A stretch of 6,580 nucleotides of DNA from Candidatus Moranbacteria bacterium CG23_combo_of_CG06-09_8_20_14_all_35_22. GTDB taxonomy: Bacteria; Patescibacteriota; Minisyncoccia; Moranbacterales; UBA2206. Each line of letters opens with the position of its first letter. Within the stretch, counting starts at the first letter, position 1. Positions 6,487 through 6,580 of the stretch are shown here, one piece after another. The notes under the pieces are model-generated. The model did no database searches and had not been told where the DNA came from. It was given only the letters and a program-made list of their open reading frames with translations. A program made the position numbers and the translations under genes. The stretch covers positions 1,035 to 7,614 of the forward strand of contig PCRW01000022.1 of assembly GCA_002772115.1 (NCBI GenBank), given 5' to 3'.

Positions 6487-6578
6487 ATCCCAAAACAGAA
6501 AAATTTTCTCCACATTTTTTTGATGTCGCGCGCCTAAATTTTTTTCAAAAAGGAAAAGAAAATTTTTCTGTTTTGGAT
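6487..6578. repeat. long inverted repeat with perfect 20-bp arms
   Basis: Bases 6490-6509 (CCAAAACAGAAAAATTTTCT) are the exact reverse complement of 6557-6576. Two further pairs (AT 6487-6488 with AT 6577-6578) form if one C is bulged. Inward, CC (6510-6511) can pair with GG (6552-6553) and TTTTTGA (6517-6523) pairs with TCAAAAA (6545-6551), leaving a 21-base apical loop with a GCGCGC core. It could be a palindromic dispersed repeat, the end of a small mobile element, or a structured RNA. The window stops two bases later, so the element's true limits are unknown. Confidence 0.75.
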
Positions 6579-6580
6579 TT

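Noticed and set aside
6348..6515. A 55-codon ORF on the minus strand (starts MWRKFFCFGM)
   Set aside because: It runs through the operon terminator hairpin and one arm of the inverted repeat, has a stop codon a few codons upstream of its ATG, and shows no recognisable domain. Its apparent coding look probably comes from the repeat sequence itself.
6339..6580. Frame of the last gene stays open after its TGA to the window end apart from one further TGA, hinting at TGA recoding
   Set aside because: No in-frame TGA occurs inside any of the seven genes, whereas recoded genomes use it often. The TGA of pilN forms a standard ATGA junction, and the extension would read through a perfect terminator.
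1..6580. CRISPR array, tRNA, rRNA, transposase or defence system
   Set aside because: No regularly spaced repeats, tRNA-like cloverleaf, rRNA stretch, or nuclease or transposase motifs were seen; the window is filled by the pilus operon.

Overview
The window holds most of a chromosomal type IV pilus operon, with every gene on the + strand. The DNA is visibly AT-rich and A-runs are common. Genes are packed with gaps of a few bases or short overlaps, and most starts have no clear Shine-Dalgarno sequence. Gene order is three pilin-like proteins (PilV-, PilW- and PilX-like, equivalent in position to GspI-GspJ-GspK), then PilM, PilN and PilO, then a small membrane protein. No outer-membrane partners (PilP lipoprotein, PilQ secretin) follow. 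AT-richness, compactness, this gene order and the missing outer-membrane genes suggest a Patescibacteria (CPR) genome of the Parcubacteria/Moranbacteria kind. This is an inference from sequence style, not a phylogenetic placement. TGA, where used, ends genes and never appears inside the conserved ones, so the standard bacterial code fits.

Layout: 1-73 may hold the end of an upstream gene. 42-1436 is a PilV-like prepilin whose long surface region looks like three tandem carboxypeptidase-regulatory/Cna-B-type beta-sandwich repeats. 1446-2090 is a PilW/GspJ-like minor prepilin. 2091-2188 is a short spacer with a GC-rich, palindrome-rich insert that looks like a dispersed repeat. 2189-3664 is a large PilX/GspK-like protein lacking the Glu at +5. 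3700-4782 is PilM, 4766-5320 PilN, 5317-5985 PilO, and 5988-6341 an unrecognised small bitopic protein. A strong intrinsic terminator (6363-6396) closes the operon. The last 184 bases (6397-6580) hold no convincing gene but contain an 8-bp hairpin followed directly by a long inverted repeat with perfect 20-bp arms.

How the genes work together: the three pilin-like proteins probably form the priming or tip complex of the pilus, with the PilV-like protein carrying an adhesin-like stalk or head and the PilX-like protein capping the tip. PilM (cytoplasmic, actin-like) binds the N-terminal tail of PilN. PilN and PilO pair across the membrane to link PilM to the fibre. The small last protein has the same one-helix, coiled-coil-like layout and may be a further part of this alignment complex. 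The extension and retraction ATPases, PilC, the major pilin and prepilin peptidase are not in the window.

The system itself is recognisable and not new. The parts worth a second look are the repeat-domain PilV, the small terminal protein, the repeat inserted inside the operon, and the long inverted repeat at the right edge.
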